This document shows, one piece after another, positions 5,532 through 10,934 of a stretch of DNA of 10,934 nt (the first letter of the stretch is position 1; every line of letters begins with the position of its first letter). Source of the DNA: DAOTXL01 sp034434895 (GTDB lineage: Bacteria; Chloroflexota; Anaerolineae; JAAYZQ01); the NCBI GenBank assembly GCA_034434895.1, contig DAOTYI010000169.1, positions 1-10,934 of the forward strand. The letters are read 5' to 3'. The notes under the pieces are model-generated. The model saw only the letters and a program-made list of their open reading frames with translations, did no database searches and was not told the DNA's origin. Position numbers and translations under genes: made by a program.

Positions 5532-5557
5532 AGCCGGCGGCCTGTGCCTTGCCGGCT
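5532..5557. promoter_or_regulatory. Perfect inverted repeat upstream of the LysR gene
   Basis: AGCCGGC (5532-5538), 12 bases, GCCGGCT (5551-5557): a perfect 7-bp dyad centred about 47 bases upstream of the LysR start codon. LysR regulators commonly bind dyads just upstream of their own gene, so this is a candidate autoregulatory operator. I could not find a convincing -35/-10 pair for the LysR gene around it. It could also fold in RNA. Confidence 0.4.
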
Positions 5558-5574
5558 AACTGTTTCTCAAATGC

Positions 5575-5650
5575 AAAACCCCTTCCCGATCCCCCCTCTT
5601 CCCTGGCCGCAAGGCCAGAGGGAGAGGGGAGACAAAGGGGGTGAGGGGCC
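5575..5650. repeat. CCCTC-rich intergenic palindrome
   Basis: CCCCTCTTCCCTGGCC (5593-5608), loop GCAA, GGCCAGAGGGAGAGGGG (5613-5629), flanked by further CCCCTTCCC (5579-5587) and GGGGGTGAGGGGCC (5636-5649) arms. TGGCC/GGCCA pair perfectly and the rest pairs with a small bulge. It is strand-asymmetric (pyrimidine left, purine right) and non-coding. The type, a hairpin of CTCCC and GGGAG runs around a GGCC-tetraloop core, recurs between genes in many bacteria. No T-run follows, so it is not an obvious terminator. Confidence 0.6.
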
Positions 5651-5680
5651 AAAAGTGCCAACCAATTTTGAACCATCTCC

Positions 5681-5820
5681 TCAAAGACACTGAGAGCTGG
5701 TCTGAAAAGCTCACTACAAAGACACAAGGACACAAAGGAACACGAAGGAAACGAATAAAAAATCGCATAGTGTCCTTGGTGCCCTTTGTGTCTTGGTGGT
5801 TTTCAGACAAGCTCTGAGAC
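5681..5820. repeat. Long imperfect inverted repeat, 'CAAAGACACAAAGG' element
   Basis: The left arm (about 5692-5745) and right arm (about 5769-5817) are inverted copies. The outer parts GAGCTGGTCTGAAAA and (reversed) GAGCTTGTCTGAAAA differ at one base. The inner parts CAAAGACACAAGGACACAAA and (reversed) CAAGACACAAAGGGCACCAA are similar with small shifts. The AT-rich centre is CGAATAAAAAATCGCATAG. Short reading frames across it are repetitive and not genes. Together with the palindrome to its left it fills most of the 490-bp gap between the LysR and cupin genes; 5821-5926 shows nothing recognisable. Confidence 0.7.
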
Positions 5821-5926
5821 TCAAAGGGAGACCACGATCAAAAGAATACCTCAAAAACAGGCGCGGGGCAAATTCAGGGTGTCAGGCAGACCAGCATCTT
5901 TTCTTTCACCGAAGAGGGGGCGCAGG

Positions 5927-5955
5927 TTGTAGACCACCGCACGTTGTGCTATACT
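5927..5955 (+). promoter_or_regulatory. Promoter of the cupin-activase-DUF4203 cluster
   Basis: TTGTAG (5927-5932), 17 bases, TATACT (5950-5955), preceded by TGC (extended -10). The predicted start near 5962 gives a leader of about 25 bases to GTG 5987. This argues against the in-frame GTG at 5966, which would be almost leaderless. Confidence 0.68.
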
Positions 5956-5986
5956 ATGACCGCCTGTGCTGTTGCGGGAGGAGGAT

Positions 5987-6340
5987 GTGCAGCCAAAGGT
6001 CACCGATGTTGAGCAGCTCAAGAAGCAGGTGCGCAAGATGGCCGCCAGCAAGGTATTGGCCGGCAACAGCGCCGATGTAGGGTTGGACCTGGCCCGAATG
6101 GCCGGCTGCCGGGTGTGGATCGCCGCCGGCTATGGCCCGCCAGGCAAGGAGTCGGCGGCAGTCCCCCACGATCGGCTGATCTGGATCCTGGACGGTTATG
6201 CCGACATCCATGGCCCCGGTGGTCAGGTGACCCACATCAGCCAGGGGGAAAGCGCACTCCTGACCGGGGGAACACCCTACCGTCTCAGCTTCCCCCAATT
6301 GACCCTCTATCTGTGCGTAGAGGCCGTAGAGAGGCCCTGA
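5987..6340 (+). CDS. Small cupin-like protein
   Basis: 117 residues from GTG 5987, chosen because GGGAGGAGG lies just upstream; GTG 5966 is an in-frame alternative. The first 30 residues are charged and helical (VEQLKKQVRKMAASKVLAG). The rest is strand-rich in a cupin pattern: ARMAGCRVWIAAGYGPPGKE, then VPHDRLIWILDGYADIHG, and SQGESALLTGGTPYRLSF. Of the usual cupin metal ligands (HxH, E, H) only H61 is obvious, so metal binding and catalysis are doubtful; it may bind a small molecule or act as a sensor. The gene ends five bases before the BadF-type activase, so the two are probably co-translated. Function unknown. Confidence 0.72.
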   Translation: MQPKVTDVEQLKKQVRKMAASKVLAGNSADVGLDLARMAGCRVWIAAGYGPPGKESAAVPHDRLIWILDGYADIHGPGGQVTHISQGESALLTGGTPYRLSFPQLTLYLCVEAVERP

Positions 6341-6345
6341 ACTCG

Positions 6346-7125
6346 ATGGCCGAACTTGATCCAACCTCATGGGTGGCCGGCCTGGACATCGGCTCACGGA
6401 CCATCGCTCTGGTGGAATGGGATGGGCGGAGCATCGTCCGCGCCGAGGTGGTAGATACCGGCACCGATCCGTTGCACAATGCCCGGGCGCTGCTGGCCGG
6501 TCGCCGCTACAGGCGACTGGTGGCCACCGGCTATGGCCGCCATCTGGCCGCCGAGCGTGAGCTGGCCGACGAGGTGATCTCGGAGATCAAGGCCTATGGC
6601 CTGGGCGCATTCCATCTCTACCCCGATGTGGGCACCGTGCTGGACATCGGCGGACAGGACAGCAAGGTCATCCAGGTAGGACCTGAGGGCCGGGTGCTGC
6701 GTTTCGAGATGAACGACCGCTGCGCTGCCGGGACAGGCCGCTTTCTGGAGAACATGGCCCACGCCCTGGGGATGAAGGTGGAGCAGTTCGGCCCACACGC
6801 CTTGGCAGCGCAGGGCCAGGCGGTACGCATCTCCAGTATGTGCACCGTTTTTGCCGAGTCGGAGGTGGTGTCGCTGATCGCCCGTGGCGAGGACAGCCGC
6901 CGTGTAGCCCTGGGGTTGCACCAGGCCATTGTGGACCGGGTGGGGGGGATGGTGCGACGTGTCGGCGTGCGCGAGCGGTTTGTCTTTGCCGGTGGCGTGG
7001 CCTGCAACCCCTGCCTGCAGCAGCTCTTTGCCGAGGCGTTGGGGGTCCCCCTCAGCGTGCCCGACAATCCGCAGATCGTCGGCGCTCTGGGGGCTGCTCT
7101 CTACGCAGAGCGGCATTCGGTATAG
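6346..7125 (+). CDS. BadF/BadG/BcrA/BcrD-family activase (2-hydroxyacyl-CoA dehydratase activator-like)
   Basis: 259 residues from ATG 6346, nearly the length of HgdC (260), the activator of 2-hydroxyglutaryl-CoA dehydratase. These ASKHA-fold homodimers bridge one [4Fe-4S] cluster and use ATP to drive an electron into a partner enzyme. Seen here: phosphate-1 loop DIGSRT (14-19), ATGYGRH (60-66), phosphate-2 loop DIGGQDSK (100-107), NDRCAAGTGRFLE (123-135) with C126, SSMCTVFAESEVVSL (163-177) with C166, and adenosine motif FAGGVACNP. C126 and C166 fit the two HgdC cluster cysteines in position. No dehydratase subunit is in the window, so the partner is unknown. A longer reading frame upstream overlaps the cupin gene and is rejected. 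It follows the cupin gene by five bases; DUF4203 follows after 38 bases. Confidence 0.93.
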   Translation: MAELDPTSWVAGLDIGSRTIALVEWDGRSIVRAEVVDTGTDPLHNARALLAGRRYRRLVATGYGRHLAAERELADEVISEIKAYGLGAFHLYPDVGTVLDIGGQDSKVIQVGPEGRVLRFEMNDRCAAGTGRFLENMAHALGMKVEQFGPHALAAQGQAVRISSMCTVFAESEVVSLIARGEDSRRVALGLHQAIVDRVGGMVRRVGVRERFVFAGGVACNPCLQQLFAEALGVPLSVPDNPQIVGALGAALYAERHSV

Positions 7126-7163
7126 CCGCATGGTGATGAACCGGGATTCGGAGGAGGAAAGTC

Positions 7164-7805
7164 ATGATCTCTGGTAACTGGTCAGGAATCGGCAACAGCA
7201 CGGCGATCCTGGCTGCCATGCTGTCCATCGCCTTTGGTCTGCTGAACTGTTTCTTCGGCTACCGCCTTTTCAAGGTGTTGCTCGGCATCTATGGCTTTGT
7301 GCTGGGCGCAGCGGGTGGCTTTGCTCTGGCCGGCTCGGTAACCGCGGGGCAGACCTTGTGGCTGTTGGCAGGCATGGTCGTCGGCGGGCTGGTGGGGGCA
7401 GCAGGGATGGTGCTGCTCTACCTGCTCGGCGTCTTTGTGGTGGGGGCCGTGGCCGGGGCGTTGTTGGCCAGCCTGCTCGGCGCCGCCCTGAACGTCAATC
7501 TGCCCCCGATGGTGGTCCTCGTCGTGGCCATCGCCGTTGGTGGTGTTGCCCTGGCTCTCCAACGGACGATGATCGTCCTGTCCACGGCATTCAGTGGGGC
7601 CTGGGGGGTGGTGGGTGGCATGGTGTCGCTGCTCACCGGCCGCGCCGCCCTGCTGCTCAACCCTCTCAACCGGCCAGGGGCCTGGCACAGGGCCGGCCTG
7701 CCCCTGCTGCTGGTGTTGCTGTTGTGGCTGGCGCTGGGCATTGCCGGCGCAGCCGTCCAGTTCCGCACCACGACCGAGAAACCACAGGCCAAAGCCAGGC
7801 GGTAG
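7164..7805 (+). CDS. DUF4203 (TMEM198-like) multi-pass membrane protein
   Basis: 213 residues, preceded by GGAGGAGGAAAG six or so bases before ATG 7164. Almost the whole chain is hydrophobic and glycine-rich, with about six or seven membrane helices (for example AMLSIAFGLLNCFFGYRLFK, GIYGFVLGAAGGFALAGSV, LWLLAGMVVGGLVGAAGMVL, VLVVAIAVGGVALAL and LLLVLLLWLALGIAGAAV). The 'GLLNCFFGYRLFKVLLGIYGF' opening is characteristic of DUF4203. The C-terminus is short, basic and cytoplasm-like (EKPQAKARR). Function unknown in bacteria. It is last in the cupin-activase cluster and converges with the amidase gene, only six bases between the stops. Confidence 0.83.
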   Translation: MISGNWSGIGNSTAILAAMLSIAFGLLNCFFGYRLFKVLLGIYGFVLGAAGGFALAGSVTAGQTLWLLAGMVVGGLVGAAGMVLLYLLGVFVVGAVAGALLASLLGAALNVNLPPMVVLVVAIAVGGVALALQRTMIVLSTAFSGAWGVVGGMVSLLTGRAALLLNPLNRPGAWHRAGLPLLLVLLLWLALGIAGAAVQFRTTTEKPQAKARR

Positions 7806-7811
7806 GCCGGG

Positions 7812-8561
7812 CTATTCGCTGTGCAGAAAGCAGAGGATGCCCTGCGCCACCCCCCGGGCGACCTGATCGCTGTGTTCTGTCAACAGTTGCCGGTCGGCGG
7901 CCATAAAGCCCAGCTCGATGATGGCCCCCGGCGTCTCAGGGTCAATCTCGCGAAAGGCATGATAGTCGGTCATGTCGAACGTGATGCTGTTTTCGTGGAA
8001 ACGGAGGCCCGTTGCCCGGCCATACTCCCGGATCAGACAGGAGACCAGCCGGTCCTCCTCGGCCGGGATGGCGCTGGCTGCCACCCGGGCGACCTTGAAA
8101 CCGGAGGCTTCGGCCACATCGCACGAGTCGGTATGGATTGACACAAAGGCATCGGCTTTATAGCCTTCCAGGCGGTCAGAGAACTCGGCCAGCAGCTGGG
8201 CTTCGTAGCCTTGCGTCTGGAGGATGGCGACCACGCGGGAGGCCACATCCAGGTTGATGGTCACCTCCTGCAGGCCATCGGGGCATACAGCCCCCGAATC
8301 GCTCTGCCAGTGTCCGGCGACAACCCCCACCCTCTGCGGGCCGGCCGTGGGGCTGGGGGAAGGGCTGACCCGTGGCGGTTCGGTCGGACGGGGCGTGCGC
8401 GTTGGGCGCGGCGTGCGGCTCGGCCTGACCGTTGCTGAGGGGCCGGTCGCCGGACCGGTCGGCGTCGGGTTGTCATCCGGCCGACCGGAGGCCAGCCAGG
8501 CCACATAGAGCACGCCCAACAATCCGGCCAGGACAAACAGGCCGAGGATCGGTTTTTTCAC
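7812..8561 (-). CDS. N-acetylmuramoyl-L-alanine amidase (Amidase_3), signal-anchored
   Basis: Zinc amidase that cuts the bond between MurNAc and L-Ala in peptidoglycan. 249 residues from GTG 8561-8559 with an AAGGGGGGAA ribosome site. Residues 1-24 form a signal anchor or uncleaved signal peptide (KKPILGLFVLAGLLGVLYVA). Residues 28-75 are a Pro/Thr/Arg/Ser-rich linker (TPRPTRTPRPTEPP). The catalytic domain runs 76-249, with zinc ligands H84 (VAGHWQSDSG), E99 (LQEVTINL) and H143 (SIHTDS) and catalytic E216 (AIIELGF). C93, C147 and C175 could allow a disulfide outside the membrane. No cell-wall-binding repeats. Many Chloroflexota have thin or atypical envelopes, so the substrate need is not obvious. 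It is monocistronic with its own promoter. Confidence 0.9.
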   Translation of the reverse strand: MKKPILGLFVLAGLLGVLYVAWLASGRPDDNPTPTGPATGPSATVRPSRTPRPTRTPRPTEPPRVSPSPSPTAGPQRVGVVAGHWQSDSGAVCPDGLQEVTINLDVASRVVAILQTQGYEAQLLAEFSDRLEGYKADAFVSIHTDSCDVAEASGFKVARVAASAIPAEEDRLVSCLIREYGRATGLRFHENSITFDMTDYHAFREIDPETPGAIIELGFMAADRQLLTEHSDQVARGVAQGILCFLHSE

Positions 8562-8593
8562 AGGTTCCCCCCTTGCTGTACAGTCCGGAGGTG

Positions 8594-8622
8594 ATCATAC
8601 CGCCAGGTGGCAATTTCGTCAA
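8594..8622 (-). promoter_or_regulatory. Promoter of the amidase gene
   Basis: Minus strand TTGACG (8622-8617), 17 bases, TATGAT (8599-8594), with no TGN before the -10. The predicted start near 8587 gives a leader of about 26 bases to the GTG start. Divergent from the DUF6391 promoter. Confidence 0.7.
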
Positions 8623-8639
8623 GCCAACCCGTTGCCTGG

Positions 8640-8668
8640 TTGCCCCCCGACCGAACCTGTGTTATAAT
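8640..8668 (+). promoter_or_regulatory. Promoter of the DUF6391-holA unit
   Basis: TTGCCC (8640-8645), 17 bases, TATAAT (8663-8668), preceded by TGT (extended -10). The predicted start near 8675 gives a short leader containing AGGGAAAGGA (8681-8690), then ATG 8697. Confidence 0.73.
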
Positions 8669-8696
8669 GGCTCCATCTGCAGGGAAAGGATAGCCC

Positions 8697-9191
8697 ATGA
8701 GCATCTTGAATCTGGTGAACCGTGTACGACAGAACCATGCGCTGGAGCACGCCACCATGCATGTGTTGAGCCAGCATCACCCCTATATGCGGCTGATGGG
8801 CCGGACCACCCCGGCCGGCTTTTACATCTACGGCCCGGTGAGCACGGAGGAGGTGGAATCGGCCGCCAGGGAGGCTTTGACCCGCCTGCAACAGGGAGAA
8901 GCCTACCTGGCCGTTCATCCCCGCTGCGGCACCAACCTGGCCGTCACCGCCGTGCTGGCCGGGACGGCGGCCTTTGGCGCGACTCTGGGCCGCCCCCGTT
9001 CTCGCCTGGAACGGCTGCCCCTGGCCCTGATGGCTGCCACATTGGGCGCGATGGTAGCCCAGCCGCTGGCCCATCGCATCCAGGAGCAGATCACCACCTC
9101 GCCGGAGGTCGAAGGGCTGACCATCGCCGGCATCGAGCGCCAGGAGCAGGGCCGGCTCACCATCCATAAAGTGGTCATCAGCCGGGGATAG
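8697..9191 (+). CDS. DUF6391-like protein with two membrane helices
   Basis: 164 residues with a clear ribosome site (AGGGAAAGGA). It begins MSILNLVNRVRQNHALEHAT, then HVLSQHHPYMRLMGRTTPAG and FYIYGPVSTEEVESAAREAL, and AVHPRCGTNLAVTAVLAGTA. The RxNHALEHATMHVL, GFYIYG and HPxCGTNL motifs match my recollection of DUF6391 proteins of cyanobacteria and Chloroflexota. The N-terminal half looks soluble with conserved His/Glu (HALEHATMH) that could bind metal. Two hydrophobic segments follow at about residues 80-98 and 108-124, then a short C-terminal tail. Function unknown. The stop lies three bases before holA, so it is co-translated with the clamp-loader subunit. Confidence 0.78.
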   Translation: MSILNLVNRVRQNHALEHATMHVLSQHHPYMRLMGRTTPAGFYIYGPVSTEEVESAAREALTRLQQGEAYLAVHPRCGTNLAVTAVLAGTAAFGATLGRPRSRLERLPLALMAATLGAMVAQPLAHRIQEQITTSPEVEGLTIAGIERQEQGRLTIHKVVISRG

Positions 9192-9194
9192 CCC

Positions 9195-10196
9195 ATGTTC
9201 TATCTCTTTCACGGGGAGGATGAATTCAGCCGCGCCGAGGAGCTGGCCCGGTTGCGAGCCAGACTGGCCCGGGAGGACCCCGGCATGGCCGACCTGAACA
9301 CCACCATCCTGGATGGCAAGGGGCTGACCTTTGGCGAACTGCGCCACGTGTGCGATGCCGTCCCCTTCATGGCCAGCCGCCGGCTGGTGATCGTCCACGG
9401 CCTGCTGAGCCGCCTGAGCGCCCGTCAGGAAGCCGAAGGACAGGAAACGGCCGGAAGTGCCGGGCCGGGTTGGAAACGGGCCTATCTGCAAGACCTGGCC
9501 GACTATTTGCCCAACCTGCCCCCCACCACGCGGCTTGTGTTGGTCGAAGAGAAAAGCCTGCCCCCCTCCCACCCCATCCTCAAACTGGCCCGCCCGGAGT
9601 GTGTCAAAGAGTTTCAGCGGCCCAGGGAAAAGGACCTGCCGGCCTGGATCGAGCGCCGGGCAAAGGCCGGCGGGGGAAATCTCAGTTCCGAAGCGGTCAC
9701 CCTGCTGGCCGCATTGGTGGGCAACGACCTGCGGCTGCTCGATCAGGAGATCGAAAAGCTGCTGCTCTATGCCGATGGCCGGCAGGTCACCAGCCAGGAT
9801 GTACAGACCCTGGTCAGCCTGGCCCGCCAGGCCAGCATCTTTGAGCTGGTAGACTGCGTGGGCCGCCGTCAGACCGACCGCGCCCTGCATCTGCTCCACC
9901 GTCTGCTGGATGAAGGGGAAGCGCCCCTCTACCTGCTGACCATGCTGGCCCGTCAGGTGCGTATTCTGATCCAGGTCAGTGAGCTGCGAAGCCAGGGAGT
10001 TCCCCCCGTCCAGGTGGCCGGACGGCTCAAGCTCCACGCCTACGTGGCCGAAAAGGCGTTGGCCCAGGCACAGAACTTTAGCCTGGACCAACTTGAAGCG
10101 GCGCATCAACGCCTGGTCGAGACCGATTGGGCGATCAAGACAGGCAAATGCGACGAGGTACTGGCCTTGGACCTGCTGATTGTGGGGCTGACCTGA
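9195..10196 (+). CDS. holA: DNA polymerase III delta subunit
   Basis: 333 residues, normal for HolA. The delta subunit of the clamp loader opens the sliding clamp. The N-terminus MFYLFHGEDEFSRAEELARL is the family's opening; then RHVCDAVPFMASRRLVIV, DYLPNLPPTTRLVLVEEKSL, a domain II region with LAALVGNDLRLLDQEIEKLL followed by LYADG, and a C-terminal collar domain with IFELVDCVGRR and DEGEAPLYLLTMLARQVRIL, ending TDWAIKTGKCDEVLALDLLI. No Walker A motif is present, as expected for delta. A GGGGATA ribosome site overlaps the end of the upstream DUF6391 gene. Converges with the small membrane-protein gene 14 bases downstream. Confidence 0.95.
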   Translation: MFYLFHGEDEFSRAEELARLRARLAREDPGMADLNTTILDGKGLTFGELRHVCDAVPFMASRRLVIVHGLLSRLSARQEAEGQETAGSAGPGWKRAYLQDLADYLPNLPPTTRLVLVEEKSLPPSHPILKLARPECVKEFQRPREKDLPAWIERRAKAGGGNLSSEAVTLLAALVGNDLRLLDQEIEKLLLYADGRQVTSQDVQTLVSLARQASIFELVDCVGRRQTDRALHLLHRLLDEGEAPLYLLTMLARQVRILIQVSELRSQGVPPVQVAGRLKLHAYVAEKALAQAQNFSLDQLEAAHQRLVETDWAIKTGKCDEVLALDLLIVGLT

Positions 10197-10210
10197 AGGG
10201 CTGTTGGCAT

Positions 10211-10585
10211 CTATTCGTCCTCCAGGAACAGATCGTCCCCACCCACCACATGGAATTGCCGTTGCACGGGTGGACCCGGCGATGGCGCAGGCCAGTAGCC
10301 GGCCTGCAGCCCCATCGGTAACGACTGGGGAGTACCACCCTGGATGACCACCACCGGCGGGTAGCCGGTCTGCCGGGCCTGCCGCTCCGCTTCCTCCAGG
10401 CGTTGCCGATCGCGACGGGTGATCGCCACCACCAGCAGCAACGCAGTGGGGATGCTGGCCGCCACACCACACACGACGCCGATGACCACAGCCATCGCCT
10501 CGGTGCTCATCTGTTTGCCCACCACCACGGCCAGGGCCACGGCAAACACCAGGCCCAGCGCCACCCCTATCTGTTTGACGCTCAT
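10211..10585 (-). CDS. Small membrane protein, hypothetical
   Basis: 124 residues from ATG 10585-10583 with GGGGAGGAT upstream. Two predicted membrane helices at about residues 5-23 (QIGVALGLVFAVALAVVV) and 31-55 (AVVIGVVCGVAASIPTALLL), joined by a very short hairpin loop, then a basic, charged segment (TRRDRQRLEEAERQARQTG) and a proline/glycine-rich tail ending VVGGDDLFLEDE. The chain shows a clear inside-outside-inside pattern with a cytoplasmic tail. I do not recognise the family. It lies 18 bases downstream of another small gene and probably shares its transcript. Confidence 0.75.
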   Translation of the reverse strand: MSVKQIGVALGLVFAVALAVVVGKQMSTEAMAVVIGVVCGVAASIPTALLLVVAITRRDRQRLEEAERQARQTGYPPVVVIQGGTPQSLPMGLQAGYWPAPSPGPPVQRQFHVVGGDDLFLEDE

Positions 10586-10603
10586 GCCCGATCCTCCCCG
10601 GCC

Positions 10604-10861
10604 TCAGCCGTCAACCAGGAGCCGATGGGCCGGGGGGAGCGGCCACCCGTCCCTTCCCCCTGCTCCCGGCTCTGAAGGGGTTGACAGGCTGATCCCAAAG
10701 GCCAGCGCCACAGCGCGCAGCGCGTCCGAGAACCCCTGCCGGTAGGCCGCTGCCCGATCCAGGTCCAGGGGCGCGACGGCGCCGGTCGAACTCCTCATCG
10801 CCTCCTGCGTGGCACTCAGAATGCGGGCCACATCGTGCGCAAACCACACATCCAGCCCCAT
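10604..10861 (-). CDS. Small hypothetical protein
   Basis: 85 residues from ATG 10861-10859 with AGGAG five bases upstream. The start lies exactly where a G-rich tandem repeat begins, and the reading frame upstream stays open to the window edge because the repeat lacks stops, so the start is not secure. Middle region VARILSATQEAMRSS and AAYRQGFSDALRAVALAFGI form likely helices; the C-terminus is Pro/Gly-rich (PGAGGRDGWPLPPAHRLLVD). The YRQGFSDALRAVALAFGI segment looks conserved-like, but I cannot name a family. Coding is supported by GC-rich third positions and its tight spacing to the membrane-protein gene. Confidence 0.62.
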   Translation of the reverse strand: MGLDVWFAHDVARILSATQEAMRSSTGAVAPLDLDRAAAYRQGFSDALRAVALAFGISLSTPSEPGAGGRDGWPLPPAHRLLVDG

Positions 10862-10934
10862 CTGCTCCTCTGCTCCCTTGCTCCCTTGACCCTCTGCTCC
10901 CCTGCTCCCTTGCCCCCCTGCTCCTCTGCTCCCT
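10862..10934. repeat. G-rich short tandem repeat (AGGGAGCA type)
   Basis: From 10862 to the window edge the plus strand is nearly all C and T: repeats of CTGCTCCCT, CTGCTCCT and TTGCTCCC about 8-9 bases long, and therefore not multiples of three throughout. The minus strand is nearly all purine with runs of GGGG and GGGGGG, and every unit contains GGAG, a Shine-Dalgarno match. The array continues outside the window, so its full length is unknown. Confidence 0.85.

Noticed and set aside
5556..5810. Short protein-like frames in the LysR-cupin gap
   Set aside because: They translate palindromic repeats, lack ribosome sites and have repetitive, strand-symmetric composition.
6115..6345. N-terminal extension of the BadF-type activase
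   Set aside because: It overlaps the cupin gene in another frame and is Arg/Pro-rich; the family starts near ATG 6346.
8619..10472. 617-residue minus-strand frame opposite DUF6391 and holA
   Set aside because: Antisense shadow in GC-rich DNA; it overlaps two recognised genes and a promoter region and resembles no family.
10862..10934. N-terminal extension of the small hypothetical gene through the repeat
   Set aside because: The frame is open only because the repeat lacks T-containing stops; no start or conserved sequence supports it.

Overview
The window is GC-rich (by eye well above 60%) chromosomal DNA, most likely from a member of the Chloroflexota (Anaerolineae/Caldilineae-like). This rests on recognised protein families: DUF1786, DUF6391, a DUF3782-like coiled-coil protein, a COG1569-type PIN pair, the style of the L19, RNase HII and HolA proteins, and abundant 'CAAAGACACAAAGG'-type and CCCTC-rich intergenic palindromes. 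It is an inference from sequence patterns, not a database match. No tRNA, rRNA, CRISPR array, transposase or phage gene was found.

Layout. Positions 1-3021 read leftwards: a coiled-coil protein cut by the window edge and built on a 21-bp heptad-coding array; a headless duplicate of a small HTH gene; a PIN-toxin/antitoxin pair; the intact HTH gene; and a DUF1786 actin-like-fold protein. A compact divergent promoter region (3022-3178) then leads rightwards into rplS (L19) and, across a 377-bp repeat-bearing spacer, rnhB. This is the classic rplS-rnhB neighbourhood. A LysR-type regulator converges on rnhB. A 490-bp gene-free stretch (5498-5986) holds one candidate operator and two palindromic repeats. 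Next come a rightward cupin-like / BadF-type activase / DUF4203 membrane protein cluster, a leftward lipoprotein-like or signal-anchored amidase, a rightward DUF6391-holA pair, and two small leftward hypothetical genes that start beside a G-rich tandem repeat at the right edge.

Working relationships. Core genes (rplS, rnhB, holA) are interspersed with poorly characterised genes. Seven promoter candidates all have a TTG-initial -35 and exactly a 17-bp spacer, and five also have the TGN extended -10, so transcription units can be drawn with some confidence. The most unusual points are: two copies of the same HTH domain (42 of 59 residues identical) bracketing the toxin-antitoxin pair, each lying in frame right after another gene's TGA stop; an orphan 2-hydroxyacyl-CoA dehydratase-type activase with both cluster cysteines but no dehydratase genes in view; a second, unrelated actin-like-fold gene in the same window; and a heptad array with three identical consecutive units, implying recent expansion. 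No complete new defence or metabolic system is demonstrated here.
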